A stretch of DNA of 64,000 nt from contig NZ_MSYM01000007.1 in NCBI RefSeq assembly GCF_001938565.1, positions 186,001 through 250,000 of the forward strand. Reading direction: 5' to 3'. Shown piece after piece: positions 38,295 to 46,711 of the stretch; the first letter of the stretch is position 1, and each line of letters opens with the position of its first letter. The position numbers and the translations under genes are program-made. The stretch is from Rhodoferax antarcticus ANT.BR. Its GTDB lineage: Bacteria > Pseudomonadota > Gammaproteobacteria > Burkholderiales > Burkholderiaceae_C. The notes under the pieces were generated by a model. The model worked only from the letters and a program-made list of their open reading frames with translations. It was not told the DNA's origin and ran no database searches.

Positions 38295-39410
38295 ATGTCC
38301 CGCTGGCCCTCTGTTAAAAGCTGGTTTGTCCTGAGCCTGGCCGTGCTGTTGGCACATCTGGTGCTGTTGCGCGCCTTGCCTAACGCGCTCGACCAAACCC
38401 AGCCAGCCGACATGCCAGCCGTGATGTTCTCGACCCGCACGCTGTCAGAACCAGACGCCCAGGCGCCGCTTGCCCCAAGCTCAGTTGTCACAGCAACGCC
38501 TAAGACAGCCACCCGGCTCAAAGGCGAGGCTGAAGCGTCGGCACGCCAGAGTGCCGCCATCGCCCCAGCCACGCCCGACACACAGCAGCCCGAGACCACT
38601 GCCAATGCGGGGGGCACCGAGTCCGCGCCAGTCGCCGCGCCAACAGTGCCAGCGGCATCTGCACCTGACCTAGCGCAGGCAGATTCGCCATCGGCGGCTG
38701 TGCCGTCTTCGCAGCCACCTGACGAGCCACAGGCATCACCCCAGGCACTGCCGCTGGCGTTCAGCGCCGACAAACTAAGTGCATCAGTCAGGCTCAGCTA
38801 CGTCGTCAAGACCAGCAAGTTCCCGTTCCCCCTGAGCGGCGAACTTCTGTGGCGCAACCAGGGAGCTGACTACAGCGCGCGCCTGCGCTACAGCATTCTG
38901 GGCCAGACCCGGATGCAAACCAGCCAGGGACGCATCACACCCACCGGCCTGGCACCCGAACGCTTTGCCGACAAGTACCGTAGCGAAGTGGCTGCGCACT
39001 TCAACTATGTCCAAGGCAAAGTGAGCTTCAGCGCCAACACGCCAGACGCTGAGCTGTTGCCCGGCGCCCAAGACCGCCTGAGTGTGCTGGTGCAACTAGG
39101 CGCACTGGTGGCCAGTGCGCCCGAGCGCTATCTGCCCGGCACCACCGTGAGCCTGCAAACCGTGGGACCGCGTTTTGCCGATGTCTGGTTGTTCACCGTC
39201 ATCCAGTCTGAGGTGCTGAACTTGCCCGGTGGCAGCGTGGACGGCCTGAGGCTGGAGCGCAACCCACGCCAGCCGTATGACCAGAAGGTTGAAGTCTGGT
39301 TGTCGCCGCAGCTGGGCTATCTGCCCGCGCGCGTGCGCATCACCGAGACCAATGGCGACAGCATTGACCAGCAATGGGAATCCACCAGTTCTGCCGACGG
39401 ATCTGACTGA
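38295..39410 (+). CDS. DUF3108 domain protein with TonB-like N-terminus
   Basis: 371 residues from MSRWPSVKSWFVLSLAVL. One N-terminal membrane segment (about 8-28) is followed by a long proline/alanine-rich stretch (about 50-170), as in TonB-like periplasm-spanning linkers. The C-terminal DUF3108 domain (about 175-360) begins LSASVRLSYVVKTSKFPFPL. The domain probably has a lipocalin-like barrel; function unknown. It is transcribed away from the DAO gene. Confidence 0.82.
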   Translation: MSRWPSVKSWFVLSLAVLLAHLVLLRALPNALDQTQPADMPAVMFSTRTLSEPDAQAPLAPSSVVTATPKTATRLKGEAEASARQSAAIAPATPDTQQPETTANAGGTESAPVAAPTVPAASAPDLAQADSPSAAVPSSQPPDEPQASPQALPLAFSADKLSASVRLSYVVKTSKFPFPLSGELLWRNQGADYSARLRYSILGQTRMQTSQGRITPTGLAPERFADKYRSEVAAHFNYVQGKVSFSANTPDAELLPGAQDRLSVLVQLGALVASAPERYLPGTTVSLQTVGPRFADVWLFTVIQSEVLNLPGGSVDGLRLERNPRQPYDQKVEVWLSPQLGYLPARVRITETNGDSIDQQWESTSSADGSD

Positions 39411-39506
39411 CCTCATCCGAGCCTGACCCAGTTGTCAACCCGGCACTTGAATTGCGGCCTTTGGCGTCCACCTGCACTGGCAACTGCAATCAAGCATAAT
39501 TTGTTC

Positions 39507-39815
39507 ATGCACACCCTCTACGACTCTGATACCTACTCTGTCACGCACATGTTGGCCAACGCCGTGGCGGCAGAGGTGCCAGCAGACACGCTGAAAGAAG
39601 GCGAGCAACTGCTGATCGTGCCGCGGCTGGCGCGTCACGGCTTTGAGATCGTGGACAAACGCAATGGCAAAGAGGTTTACCTTGACGGCTCCTGGGCCGA
39701 GTTGTTTCAGCAGCAGATTTCTGCCTGGCAGCTCAACACGCCCACCCAAGAAGAAGTGGAAGACAAGCTGGAGCAGTACGCCGAACTGGCGCAAAACCCG
39801 GTTGTGCTGCACTGA
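39507..39815 (+). CDS. DUF3567 family protein
   Basis: 102 residues from MHTLYDSDTYSVTHMLAN. I recognise this as the DUF3567 family of betaproteobacteria, from the segments LIVPRLARHGFEIVDKRNGK and EVYLDGSWAELFQQQI. It is acidic at the C-terminus (QEEVEDKLEQYAELAQNP). Function unknown. Start chosen because the upstream extension lacks similarity. Confidence 0.85.
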   Translation: MHTLYDSDTYSVTHMLANAVAAEVPADTLKEGEQLLIVPRLARHGFEIVDKRNGKEVYLDGSWAELFQQQISAWQLNTPTQEEVEDKLEQYAELAQNPVVLH

Positions 39816-40284
39816 TCACCAAACCTGCATAGCGCCTGAATTAAGCCTTTCCTTCTGTCGCCTTGGCAAATCTGCGGCAACGCATTCCCGGTTAACCCAT
39901 CCACCATCCTTTTGCCCACCCGGGGCCGCCGTGCGGATGCCGGTGCGTTGCGCCTCCTGCACCACACACTGAGCCATTCATTTTGCCAACGCTGGCACCA
40001 GCGGGGAATCAGCAACAGGCTTAAACACCCCGCGTCAAACAGTGCACAACCGCGAGGCACTGGTCAAATTCAGCTTCTGACTGTTACTTATTTGATAGCT
40101 GTCCGCGCAAGTAGGACAAGGGCTAGAGCCTCAAAAAGCTTATAAAAACACAAGCCCAGCAAGCCGTATCCGTACGGAACAGACACACGACTCAGTGCTT
40201 GACTTGCAAGGCGGTGCAGCGCCTGAAAAACAGCCTGTCCGGCCGCCAAAAACCACCAAAAGTGCCTGCGACAATACTGCCCCT
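39816..40284. other. 469-base gap ahead of purU; only a repeat copy seen
   Basis: No frame here shows a recognisable protein. Interspersed repeat copy E occupies 40081-40150. The remainder has coding-like G+C but no start with a ribosome-binding site. Possibly a decayed gene; nothing firmer can be said. Confidence 0.5.
40081..40150 (+). repeat. Interspersed repeat copy E
   Basis: ATAGC, 18 bases (TGTCCGCGCAAGTAGGAC), AAGGGCTAGAGCCT, then an A/T-rich tail. It lies in the gap upstream of purU. Confidence 0.8.
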
Positions 40285-41133
40285 ATGAACCCTGTTTACA
40301 TCCTGACCCTTTCCTGCCCCGACCGTCTGGGCCTGGTGCATGCCGTCTCCGGTTTTTTGATGGAGCGCGGCGGCAACATCGAAGAAGCGGCCCAATACAA
40401 CGACCAGAGCACCGGCCTGTTTTTCATGCGGGTGCAGTTTGCCTGCGTCAAACACAGCTTTAACAACCTCAAAACCCAGATGTCGGAGTTTGGCCACCCC
40501 TATGAGATGCTGTGGAAATTGCACGCCCAAGCGCAGCCGATGCGCACCGTCATTCTGGTTAGCAAAGAAGGCCATTGCCTCAACGACCTGCTGTTTCGCT
40601 GGAAAACCGGGTTGTTGCCGCTGGACATCCGTGCCATCATCAGCAACCACCGCGAGTTTTACCAACTGGCCGCCAGCTACAACGTGCCGTTTCATCACCT
40701 GCCAGTCACCGCCGCGACCAAGACAGCGGTTGAGGCCAAACAACTGGAGATCATTCAGAACGAAGAAGCCGAGCTGGTGGTACTGGCGCGCTACATGCAG
40801 ATTTTGAGCAATGACCTGTGCAAAAGCCTGTCAGGCCGCGCCATCAACATTCACCACTCGTTCCTGCCCAGCTTCAAGGGCGCCAAGCCCTACTACCAAG
40901 CGCATGACCGAGGTGTGAAACTGATCGGCGCCACCGCGCACTATGTCACCGCGGATCTGGATGAAGGCCCGATCATCGAGCAGGACGTGGCCCGCGTGGA
41001 CCACAGCAAAACGGTGGAAGACTTGACCGCCTTAGGCCGCGACACCGAGAGCCAGGTGCTGGCCCGTGCGGTGAAATGGCATAGCGAGCACCGCGTGCTG
41101 ATTAATGGTCACAAGACGGTGATTTTCAGGTAA
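40285..41133 (+). CDS. purU: Formyltetrahydrofolate deformylase
   Basis: 282 residues from MNPVYILTLSCPDRLG. PurU releases formate from 10-formyltetrahydrofolate. The N-terminal ACT domain (VYILTLSCPDRLGLVHAVSG) senses glycine or methionine in E. coli. The formyltransferase domain shows the catalytic set: ISNHREFYQLA, NIHHSFLPSFKGAKPYYQA and THYVT-like AHYVTADLDEGPIIEQD. Its last 184 bases recur as a second copy 917 bases downstream, beyond a toxin-antitoxin cassette. This upstream copy is the intact gene. Confidence 0.96.
   Translation: MNPVYILTLSCPDRLGLVHAVSGFLMERGGNIEEAAQYNDQSTGLFFMRVQFACVKHSFNNLKTQMSEFGHPYEMLWKLHAQAQPMRTVILVSKEGHCLNDLLFRWKTGLLPLDIRAIISNHREFYQLAASYNVPFHHLPVTAATKTAVEAKQLEIIQNEEAELVVLARYMQILSNDLCKSLSGRAINIHHSFLPSFKGAKPYYQAHDRGVKLIGATAHYVTADLDEGPIIEQDVARVDHSKTVEDLTALGRDTESQVLARAVKWHSEHRVLINGHKTVIFR
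40948..41131 (+). repeat. Left copy of the purU 3'-end direct repeat
   Basis: 184 bases at the end of purU match 41865-42048 with about 13 differences by eye (about 93% identity) and no gaps. The last 45 bases are identical. Most differences are at third codon positions. Confidence 0.9.
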
Positions 41134-41136
41134 AGA

Positions 41137-41550
41137 TCAAGCCAGCGCCACGCCAGTTTGCAGCATGGCGCTGCGCAAATCGCCATCCAGCGTGGCCAGT
41201 GGCAAGCCGTCACGCAAACCGAGCTCTAGGTAGGACGCATCGCAAGAAGACAGTTTGAAGCGCCGTGCCAGTTGCAATGTGTCACCCACCGCGTAGGTAG
41301 CCGTCAACGGATCTGTGGCGATGTCCATGTCTTGCAACAAACCAGCAAAAGCAGCACAGCGCGCCTCGGTCACCAGGGTTTTCCCCTGAGCCTTGAGCAT
41401 CACATTGGCAGCTTCAAGTGTCCAAATGCTCGGCACCAGTGCCTCACTGTTTTCCTGTGCCAATATAGCCAACACTTTCTCGGCATAGGCCAATCACTCA
41501 TCACTGCCATCTTGCAGCAGCCAGCGCATGACCACCGAGCTGTCAAGCAC
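41137..41550 (-). pseudogene. PIN-domain toxin with an in-frame stop
   Basis: From a GTG at 41550 the frame encodes VLDSSVVMRWLLQDGSDE, then a TGA (41494-41496), then LAYAEKVLAILAQENS through LPLATLDGDLRSAML to 41137. The PIN acidic residues sit on both sides of the stop (D3, then D in SSCDASYLE and LDGDL). A single TGG-to-TGA change would explain it. It also lacks an ATG start: the codon overlapping the antitoxin stop is CTG. The downstream fragment alone would lack the first catalytic Asp. Confidence 0.8.
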
Positions 41551-41558
41551 AAACCGCT

Positions 41559-41810
41559 TCAGTCGCGCCCTTCTTCGATCAGCGCCTTGATGTCACAAGG
41601 TGCGCGGGTTTGGACATCGGCCATGAACCGTCGCATTTTCAGCGCCGCAGCCCGCCCTGCCTGACGCACACCGCTACCGGCGGGCAACAGGTCTGCCACA
41701 GGTTCACCACGCTGGGTAATAGTGAATTCTTGGCCGCTGCGCACCTGGGGCATCAAGTCGGCCAAGTGGGTCTTGGCTTCACAGGCACCAATGGTCAAAA
41801 GTTGTGGCAT
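41559..41810 (-). CDS. Phd/YefM-type antitoxin
   Basis: 83 residues from MPQLLTIGACEAKTHL; AAGGAGG lies 5 bases upstream of the ATG at 41810. The Phd fold reads AKTHLADLMPQVRSGQEFTI and TQRGEPVADLLPAG. The C-terminal toxin-binding tail ends DIKALIEEGRD. Intact, although its toxin gene carries a stop. It lies between two copies of the purU 3' end. Confidence 0.88.
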   Translation of the reverse strand: MPQLLTIGACEAKTHLADLMPQVRSGQEFTITQRGEPVADLLPAGSGVRQAGRAAALKMRRFMADVQTRAPCDIKALIEEGRD

Positions 41811-41861
41811 GACATCCTCCTTCAAGGCAACTAGACCAGATTCCAGACCAGCTGCAGCGAT

Positions 41862-42048
41862 ATGACCGCTGATCTGGACGAAGGTCCGATCATCGCGCAG
41901 GATGTGGCCCGCGTGGACCACAGCAAAACGGTGGAAGACCTGACCGCCTTAGGCCGCAATACCGAGAGCCAAGTGCTGGCACCCGCGGTGAAATGGCATG
42001 GCGAGCACCGCGTGCTGATTAATGGTCACAAGACGGTGATTTTCAGGT
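41862..42048 (+). pseudogene. Duplicated purU 3' fragment (right direct repeat)
   Basis: It encodes MTADLDEGPIIAQDVARVDH, then HSKTVEDLTALGRN and INGHKTVIFR, matching the last 61 residues of PurU with four or five changes (E to A, D to N, R to P, S to G). Most DNA differences from the intact copy are synonymous, as if it evolved as a working gene elsewhere. It lacks the purU stop (GTCA replaces GTAA) and runs into the convergent psd gene, whose stop overlaps its last 6 bases. Confidence 0.88.
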
Positions 42049-42900
42049 CACTGTCGCGGTATCCACCGCCATCACCTGCCCCAATTGCACCGCCCCGCCC
42101 GGCACCCACGCCGGGTTGAACTGCAGCGGCCCTTTGGGGAATAGCATCACCACCGTGGATCCCAACAAAAAGCGCCCCATCTCTCCGCCCTGCCTCAAAA
42201 CAATGCTCTGATCGTCATAGCGCCAGTCGCATACTTTACCGGCCCGAGGGTTGTTGACGGCACCCTGCCACACGGTGGCCATGCTGCCCACAATCGTGGC
42301 GCCCACCAGCACCATGACGAACGGCCCGCTGCTGCCCTCAAACACACACACCACCCGCTCGTTGCGGGCAAACAGCCCGGGCACACCCCGAGCGGTGGCG
42401 GGGTTGACGGAAAACAGGTCACCCGGCACGTAAATCATGCGTGTCAAGCGACCATCGCATGGCATGTGGATGCGGTGATAGTCGCGCGGGCTCAGGTACA
42501 GCGTGGCAAAAAAACCATTGTCAAACTGCGCGGCTAGTGCGGCATCGCCGCCCACCAGCGCGGTGCTGCTGAAATGGTGGCCCTTGGCCTGAAACATTTG
42601 CTGGCCCTGGATCTGGCCACACTGGCTGATGGCGCCGTCCACCGGGCAAATCAGTGCCGCGCGGGCCAGCGGGCGCACACCGGCTTTGAGCTCACGGGTA
42701 AAAAAGGCATTGAAGGTGGGGTAGCTGGCAATGTCGGGGTTGGCGGCCTCCGCCATGTTGACGTGGTAACGCTTCACAAACCAGGCAATCAGCCGCGTGG
42801 TGAGCGCCCCACCATGCGAGCGGGCAATGCTGCCAGCCCACCAAGTGAGCGCCTGCTTGGGCAAAAGATATTGCAAGTAAAGGGCAAAGCGGTCAGACAT
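42043..42900 (-). CDS. psd: Phosphatidylserine decarboxylase proenzyme
   Basis: 285 residues from MSDRFALYLQYLLPK. Psd makes phosphatidylethanolamine at the inner membrane. Family motifs are intact: YPTFNAFFTRELK, CPVDGAISQCG, YLSPRDYHRIHMPCDG and the self-cleavage site FLLGSTVVMLF, where the Ser becomes the pyruvoyl group. Its TGA lies in the end of the duplicated purU fragment, so the TA insertion joined exactly at the psd 3' end. Confidence 0.96.
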   Translation of the reverse strand: MSDRFALYLQYLLPKQALTWWAGSIARSHGGALTTRLIAWFVKRYHVNMAEAANPDIASYPTFNAFFTRELKAGVRPLARAALICPVDGAISQCGQIQGQQMFQAKGHHFSSTALVGGDAALAAQFDNGFFATLYLSPRDYHRIHMPCDGRLTRMIYVPGDLFSVNPATARGVPGLFARNERVVCVFEGSSGPFVMVLVGATIVGSMATVWQGAVNNPRAGKVCDWRYDDQSIVLRQGGEMGRFLLGSTVVMLFPKGPLQFNPAWVPGGAVQLGQVMAVDTATVT

Positions 42901-43054
42901 AGTGACACCAGTTGGAGATAAAGGGGGTGAAAACAAGCTCGCGCGGCGCTGCTCTGGAAAAGAAGACGTCAAGTGTCAGCTAAGGGGCGGTGGCTTGACT
43001 TGGCGAAAACAGCGATTTTACTGAAGTGCCCCCGGCCAGTGCCACAATCACTTG

Positions 43055-43939
43055 ATGCCTGTCCGCATCCCCCCAATCCAATGCCTGCTGACCTTCGAAG
43101 CGCTGGCACGCCTGCGCAGCGTGACACAGACTGCCGAAGAGCTGTGTGTGACACCTAGCGCGGTCAGCCACCGCGTGAAACAGCTGGAGCAGATCATCGG
43201 CACCAAGCTGTTTGGCCGCGCCGATTTTTCACTGACCGTGGAAGGCGTGGAATACCTGGCGCATGTGCGCGAAGGCCTGGACATGTTGCAGCGCTTTCCC
43301 AGCTCCGCCGCCAGTTCGGGCAAACGCAAGCTGCGCCTGGCCGTCACGCCCACCTTTGCCCGCTCCATCCTGATCCCGCGGCTGCGCCAGTTCACCGAGG
43401 CCTACCCCGAGATTGACATCACATTGCAGGTGTCCATCCCACTGCTGGACGTGGTGGCGGAAGACGCGGATCTGATCATTCGTTTTGGCACCGGCCGCTA
43501 TGCGGATATGGAACACGTTTGCCTGACCAAAGACGAGGTCACCCCACTGGCTTCGCCCGCCTTTGTACGTGAACACGGGCCGTTTGAGCTGGCGCAAGAC
43601 CTGGAAGGCGAGCCCTTGCTGCGCAGCCCGCTGGAGCCCTGGCGCACCTGGTTTGCCGCGCAGGGGCTGGACTGGCCCGAACCGCTGGAAGGCTCGCAGT
43701 TCAACGACATTGGCCTGATGTGCGATTGCGCCGCTGCTGGCATGGGCGTGGCGCTGGCGCGGCTCAAGCTGGCGCAGCCCTGGCTGGAGCACGGTGCGCT
43801 GGTGCGTCTGGGCCACAGCGACGCCTTCACCCGCAACATCCCCAGCCCGCACGCCCATTACCTGTGCTGGCGCACCGGCATGATGGAACGCTGGGAGTGC
43901 GTCGCCTTTGCCGACTGGTTGAAGGCCAGTCTGGCATGA
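43055..43939 (+). CDS. LysR-family regulator, GcvA-like
   Basis: 294 residues from ATG at 43055 (MPVRIPPIQCLLTFEALARL). The helix-turn-helix is at about 18-40 (SVTQTAEELCVTPSAVSHRVKQ in part) and the effector domain follows (LRLAVTPTFARSILIPRL, DADLIIRFGTGRYADM). The GcvA subgroup is suggested by this pattern. The next plus-strand gene is glcD, 170 bases away past a repeat, so regulation of glycolate use is possible but unproven. Confidence 0.88.
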   Translation: MPVRIPPIQCLLTFEALARLRSVTQTAEELCVTPSAVSHRVKQLEQIIGTKLFGRADFSLTVEGVEYLAHVREGLDMLQRFPSSAASSGKRKLRLAVTPTFARSILIPRLRQFTEAYPEIDITLQVSIPLLDVVAEDADLIIRFGTGRYADMEHVCLTKDEVTPLASPAFVREHGPFELAQDLEGEPLLRSPLEPWRTWFAAQGLDWPEPLEGSQFNDIGLMCDCAAAGMGVALARLKLAQPWLEHGALVRLGHSDAFTRNIPSPHAHYLCWRTGMMERWECVAFADWLKASLA

Positions 43940-43940
43940 G

Positions 43941-44002
43941 TTTTATAAAGACAATTGGCCTCTAACCTTTGTGGATAAAGCGTCAATAGCTATGTTTATC
44001 AG
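43941..44002 (-). repeat. Interspersed repeat copy F (reverse orientation)
   Basis: On the minus strand: ATAGC, 18 bases (TATTGACGCTTTATCCAC), AAAGGTTAGAGGCC, then an A/T-rich tail. It lies between the LysR gene and glcD. A further inverted ATAGCTATG / CATAGCTG pair extends to about 44029. Confidence 0.7.
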
Positions 44003-44108
44003 AGCATTCCAATATTTCAACATAGCTGTCAAAAATACTCACGCAGCGCGGGTCAGGCTCGCAGTAGAGTCGCAGCCTGGCCACAACTCGCCCATTTGAG
44101 GATCTGAC

Positions 44109-45611
44109 ATGAACGCAATCGGCTCCCCCCAGGAAGTCACGCCACTCCAAAGATCAGAGCAACAAGCGCTGATTGTGAAAGAGCTGCAAGCCCATTTGCC
44201 AGCCCACGCCCTGCTGTGGAATGCGGAAGACACCACGCCTTACGAGTGTGACGGCTTGACTGCTTACCGCCAGCGCCCGCTGGTGGTGGCCCTGCCGGAA
44301 AACGAAGGGCAGGTGCAGGCGTTGCTGCGCACTTGCCACCGTCTGGGGGTGCCAGTGGTGGCGCGCGGTGCGGGCACTGGCCTGTCTGGCGGCGCGCTGC
44401 CGCACGCCATGGGTGTGACGCTGTCGCTGGCCAAATTCAACAAGATCCTCAAAATTGACAAAAAAGCCCGCATCGCCACCGTGCAGTGCGGCGTGCGCAA
44501 CCTGGCCATCAGCGAGGCGGTGGCTGGGCTGGGCCTGTATTACGCGCCTGACCCGAGCAGCCAGATTGCCTGCACCATTGGTGGCAACGTGGCCGAAAAT
44601 TCAGGTGGTGTGCACTGTCTGAAATACGGCTTGACGATGCACAACATCGTCAAGGTCAAAGGCTTCACCATGGATGGTCAAGAGCTCACCCTGGGCAGCA
44701 ACGCCCTCGACACACCTGGCTTGGACCTGCTGGGCGTGGTGATTGGCAGCGAGGGCATGCTGGCGATAACCACCGAGGTGACCGTCAAACTCATCCCCAA
44801 GCCGATCCTGGCGCGTTGCATCATGGCCAGTTTTGACGACATGCGCAAAGCCGGTGACGCGGTGGCCAGCCTGATTGGTGCCGGCATCATTGCGGCCGGG
44901 CTGGAAATGATGGACAAACCCATGACCGCCGCGGTGGAGGACTTTGTGCACGCTGGCTACGACCTGAATGCCGAGGCGATTTTGCTGTGCGAAAGCGACG
45001 GCACCCCCGAAGAAGTGGCCGAAGACATTGGCCGCATGAGTGATGTGCTGCGCGCCTGCGGTGCCACCGCCATCACGGTGAGCCGTGACGAGGCCGAGCG
45101 TCTGCGCTTCTGGAGCGGGCGCAAAAACGCTTTCCCGGCCACCGGGCGCATCAGCCCCGACTACATGTGTATGGACAGCACCATCCCGCGCAAGCGTTTG
45201 GCCGATTTGTTGATTGCGATCCAAGGCATGGAGAAAAAATACAACTTACGCTGCGCGAATGTGTTTCACGCCGGCGACGGCAATCTGCACCCGTTGATTT
45301 TGTTTGATGCCAATGACCCCGATCAGCTGCACCGCTGCGAGCTGTTTGGCGCCGAGATTCTGGAAACCAGTGTCGCCATGGGGGGCACCGTGACCGGCGA
45401 ACACGGCGTGGGTGTGGAAAAGCTCAACAGCATGTGTGTGCAATTCAGCGCGGAAGAAAACGAACAGATGCTTGGCATCAAACGCGCGTTTGATCCCTTA
45501 AGCCTGCTGAACCCGGGCAAGGTCATTCCCACGCTCCAGCGCTGCGCCGAGTACGGCAAGATGTTGGTGCGCGGCGGGCAGCTTAAGTTTGCCGATATCC
45601 CGCGTTTTTAA
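44109..45611 (+). CDS. glcD: Glycolate/D-lactate oxidase FAD subunit
   Basis: 500 residues. FAD-linked oxidase N-terminal domain with the binding loop VARGAGTGLSGGALPHAMG and CTIGGNVAENSGGVHCLKYG; C-terminal cap with RCANVFHAGDGNLHPLILFD and VTGEHGVGVEKLN. GlcD oxidises glycolate to glyoxylate. The GlcE and GlcF subunits are not here, so it may act with distant partners or alone as a D-2-hydroxyacid dehydrogenase. Complete gene. Confidence 0.92.
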   Translation: MNAIGSPQEVTPLQRSEQQALIVKELQAHLPAHALLWNAEDTTPYECDGLTAYRQRPLVVALPENEGQVQALLRTCHRLGVPVVARGAGTGLSGGALPHAMGVTLSLAKFNKILKIDKKARIATVQCGVRNLAISEAVAGLGLYYAPDPSSQIACTIGGNVAENSGGVHCLKYGLTMHNIVKVKGFTMDGQELTLGSNALDTPGLDLLGVVIGSEGMLAITTEVTVKLIPKPILARCIMASFDDMRKAGDAVASLIGAGIIAAGLEMMDKPMTAAVEDFVHAGYDLNAEAILLCESDGTPEEVAEDIGRMSDVLRACGATAITVSRDEAERLRFWSGRKNAFPATGRISPDYMCMDSTIPRKRLADLLIAIQGMEKKYNLRCANVFHAGDGNLHPLILFDANDPDQLHRCELFGAEILETSVAMGGTVTGEHGVGVEKLNSMCVQFSAEENEQMLGIKRAFDPLSLLNPGKVIPTLQRCAEYGKMLVRGGQLKFADIPRF

Positions 45612-45660
45612 TAGCACACTATGCAAGGATTACAAGGGCTGGCATGGCTTTTGGCTATGC
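45606..45660 (+). repeat. Possible interspersed repeat copy H over the lrgA-like start codon
   Basis: TAATAGC, 18 bases (ACACTATGCAAGGATTAC), AAGGGCTGGCATGGC, TTTTGGCTATG. The spacing equals that of the other copies, but the end of the core differs (GGCATGGC for AGAGGCC). The ATG of the CidA/LrgA-like gene is inside it. Could be coincidence. Confidence 0.4.
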
Positions 45661-45968
45661 AGTCGCTGGGTGAGCTCCTGTCGCGTGGGCTGCATCTGCC
45701 CTTTCCTGGCCCGGTGATTGGCATATTGCTGATGGTGCTGGCCTTGCGCTGGCCGGTGGTGCGTGCGCCGGTGGCGGCGTGCGCTGGCTTTTTGCTCTCG
45801 CACCTGTCTTTGCTGTTCGTGCCGGTGGGCGTTGGCGTGATGACGCACCTGGGCTTGCTGGACCAGTATGGCGTGCGTATGCTGGCGGTCATCGTGCTGT
45901 CGACCTGGGTTGGTTTGGCTGTGACGGCGCTGGTGGTGCGCGCCATGAGTGGATCACACGATGCCTAA
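45621..45968 (+). CDS. CidA/LrgA-family membrane protein
   Basis: 115 residues, four membrane segments. Family hallmark LGELLSRGLHLPFPGPVIGIL (in part), then FLLSHLSLLFVPVGVGVM. These holin-like proteins work with an LrgB-type partner; in several bacteria the pair acts in pyruvate or glycolate transport. It follows glcD by 9 bases and overlaps the LrgB gene, so the three genes are probably one operon. Confidence 0.9.
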   Translation: MQGLQGLAWLLAMQSLGELLSRGLHLPFPGPVIGILLMVLALRWPVVRAPVAACAGFLLSHLSLLFVPVGVGVMTHLGLLDQYGVRMLAVIVLSTWVGLAVTALVVRAMSGSHDA

Positions 45969-46686
45969 TTTTGTCGAGCTGTGGGTCTACCTGTCGGCCA
46001 CACCACTGTTCGGCCTGACCGCCACTTTGGTGGTGTATGTGCTGGCACAAGCCTTCTATAACCGCCTGGACCAGGCTGCCTGGGCGAATCCGGTGCTGTG
46101 GTCGGTGGTGGTGCTGGCCAGCCTGCTGACGCTGACCGGGGTCGACTACCCGACCTATTTTTCGGGTGCGCAATTCATCCACTTTCTGCTGGGGCCCGCT
46201 GTGGTGGCGTTGGCCTGGCCGCTGTGGGAGCGCCGCCATGAGCTGCAGCAGCGCTGGCGGGCGCTGCTGGTGGCGGCGGTGGTGGGTGGCGTGGCCGCCA
46301 GTGGCTCAGCCCTGGCGCTGGGCTGGGCGGTTGGGCTGCCCTCCGATGTGCTGCTGTCGCTGGCACCCAAATCCGTGACAGCACCTGTGGCCATGGGCAT
46401 TGCCGACAAAATTGGCGGCATCCCGGCGTTGGCTGCCGTGTTTGCGGTAGTCACCGGCATGGTCGGCGCCCTGAGCAGCGAGGTGTTGCTGGGCTGGCTG
46501 AAGATACCCACCACCCCGCTGGGCTGGATGGCGCGCGGTTTTGCCCTGGGCACCGCAGCGCACGGGATAGGTGCTGCGCGTGCGCTGCAAGTCAACAGCG
46601 ATGCCGGCGCCTATGCAGGGCTGGCGCTGGGGCTGCAGGTGGTGCTGGCATCGCTACTGATGCCGCTGCTGTTCTGGCTGTTTTAA
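45961..46686 (+). CDS. LrgB/CidB-family membrane protein
   Basis: 241 residues from MPNFVELWVYLSATPLFG. Family core: FIHFLLGPAVVALAWPLW, LSLAPKSVTAPVAMGIAD and RGFALGTAAHGIGAARAL. The gene overlaps the lrgA-like gene by 8 bases. Plant PLGG1, an LrgAB fusion, moves glycolate and glycerate, so linkage to glcD fits a glycolate uptake role. That role is inferred. Confidence 0.9.
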   Translation: MPNFVELWVYLSATPLFGLTATLVVYVLAQAFYNRLDQAAWANPVLWSVVVLASLLTLTGVDYPTYFSGAQFIHFLLGPAVVALAWPLWERRHELQQRWRALLVAAVVGGVAASGSALALGWAVGLPSDVLLSLAPKSVTAPVAMGIADKIGGIPALAAVFAVVTGMVGALSSEVLLGWLKIPTTPLGWMARGFALGTAAHGIGAARALQVNSDAGAYAGLALGLQVVLASLLMPLLFWLF

Positions 46687-46711
46687 CCGCGCGTCGGGGC
46701 GCAGCCTGCGG

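Noticed and set aside
40285..42050. Integrative element with integrase at purU
   Set aside because: No integrase, excisionase or transposase frame lies between the repeats; only the two toxin-antitoxin genes are present.
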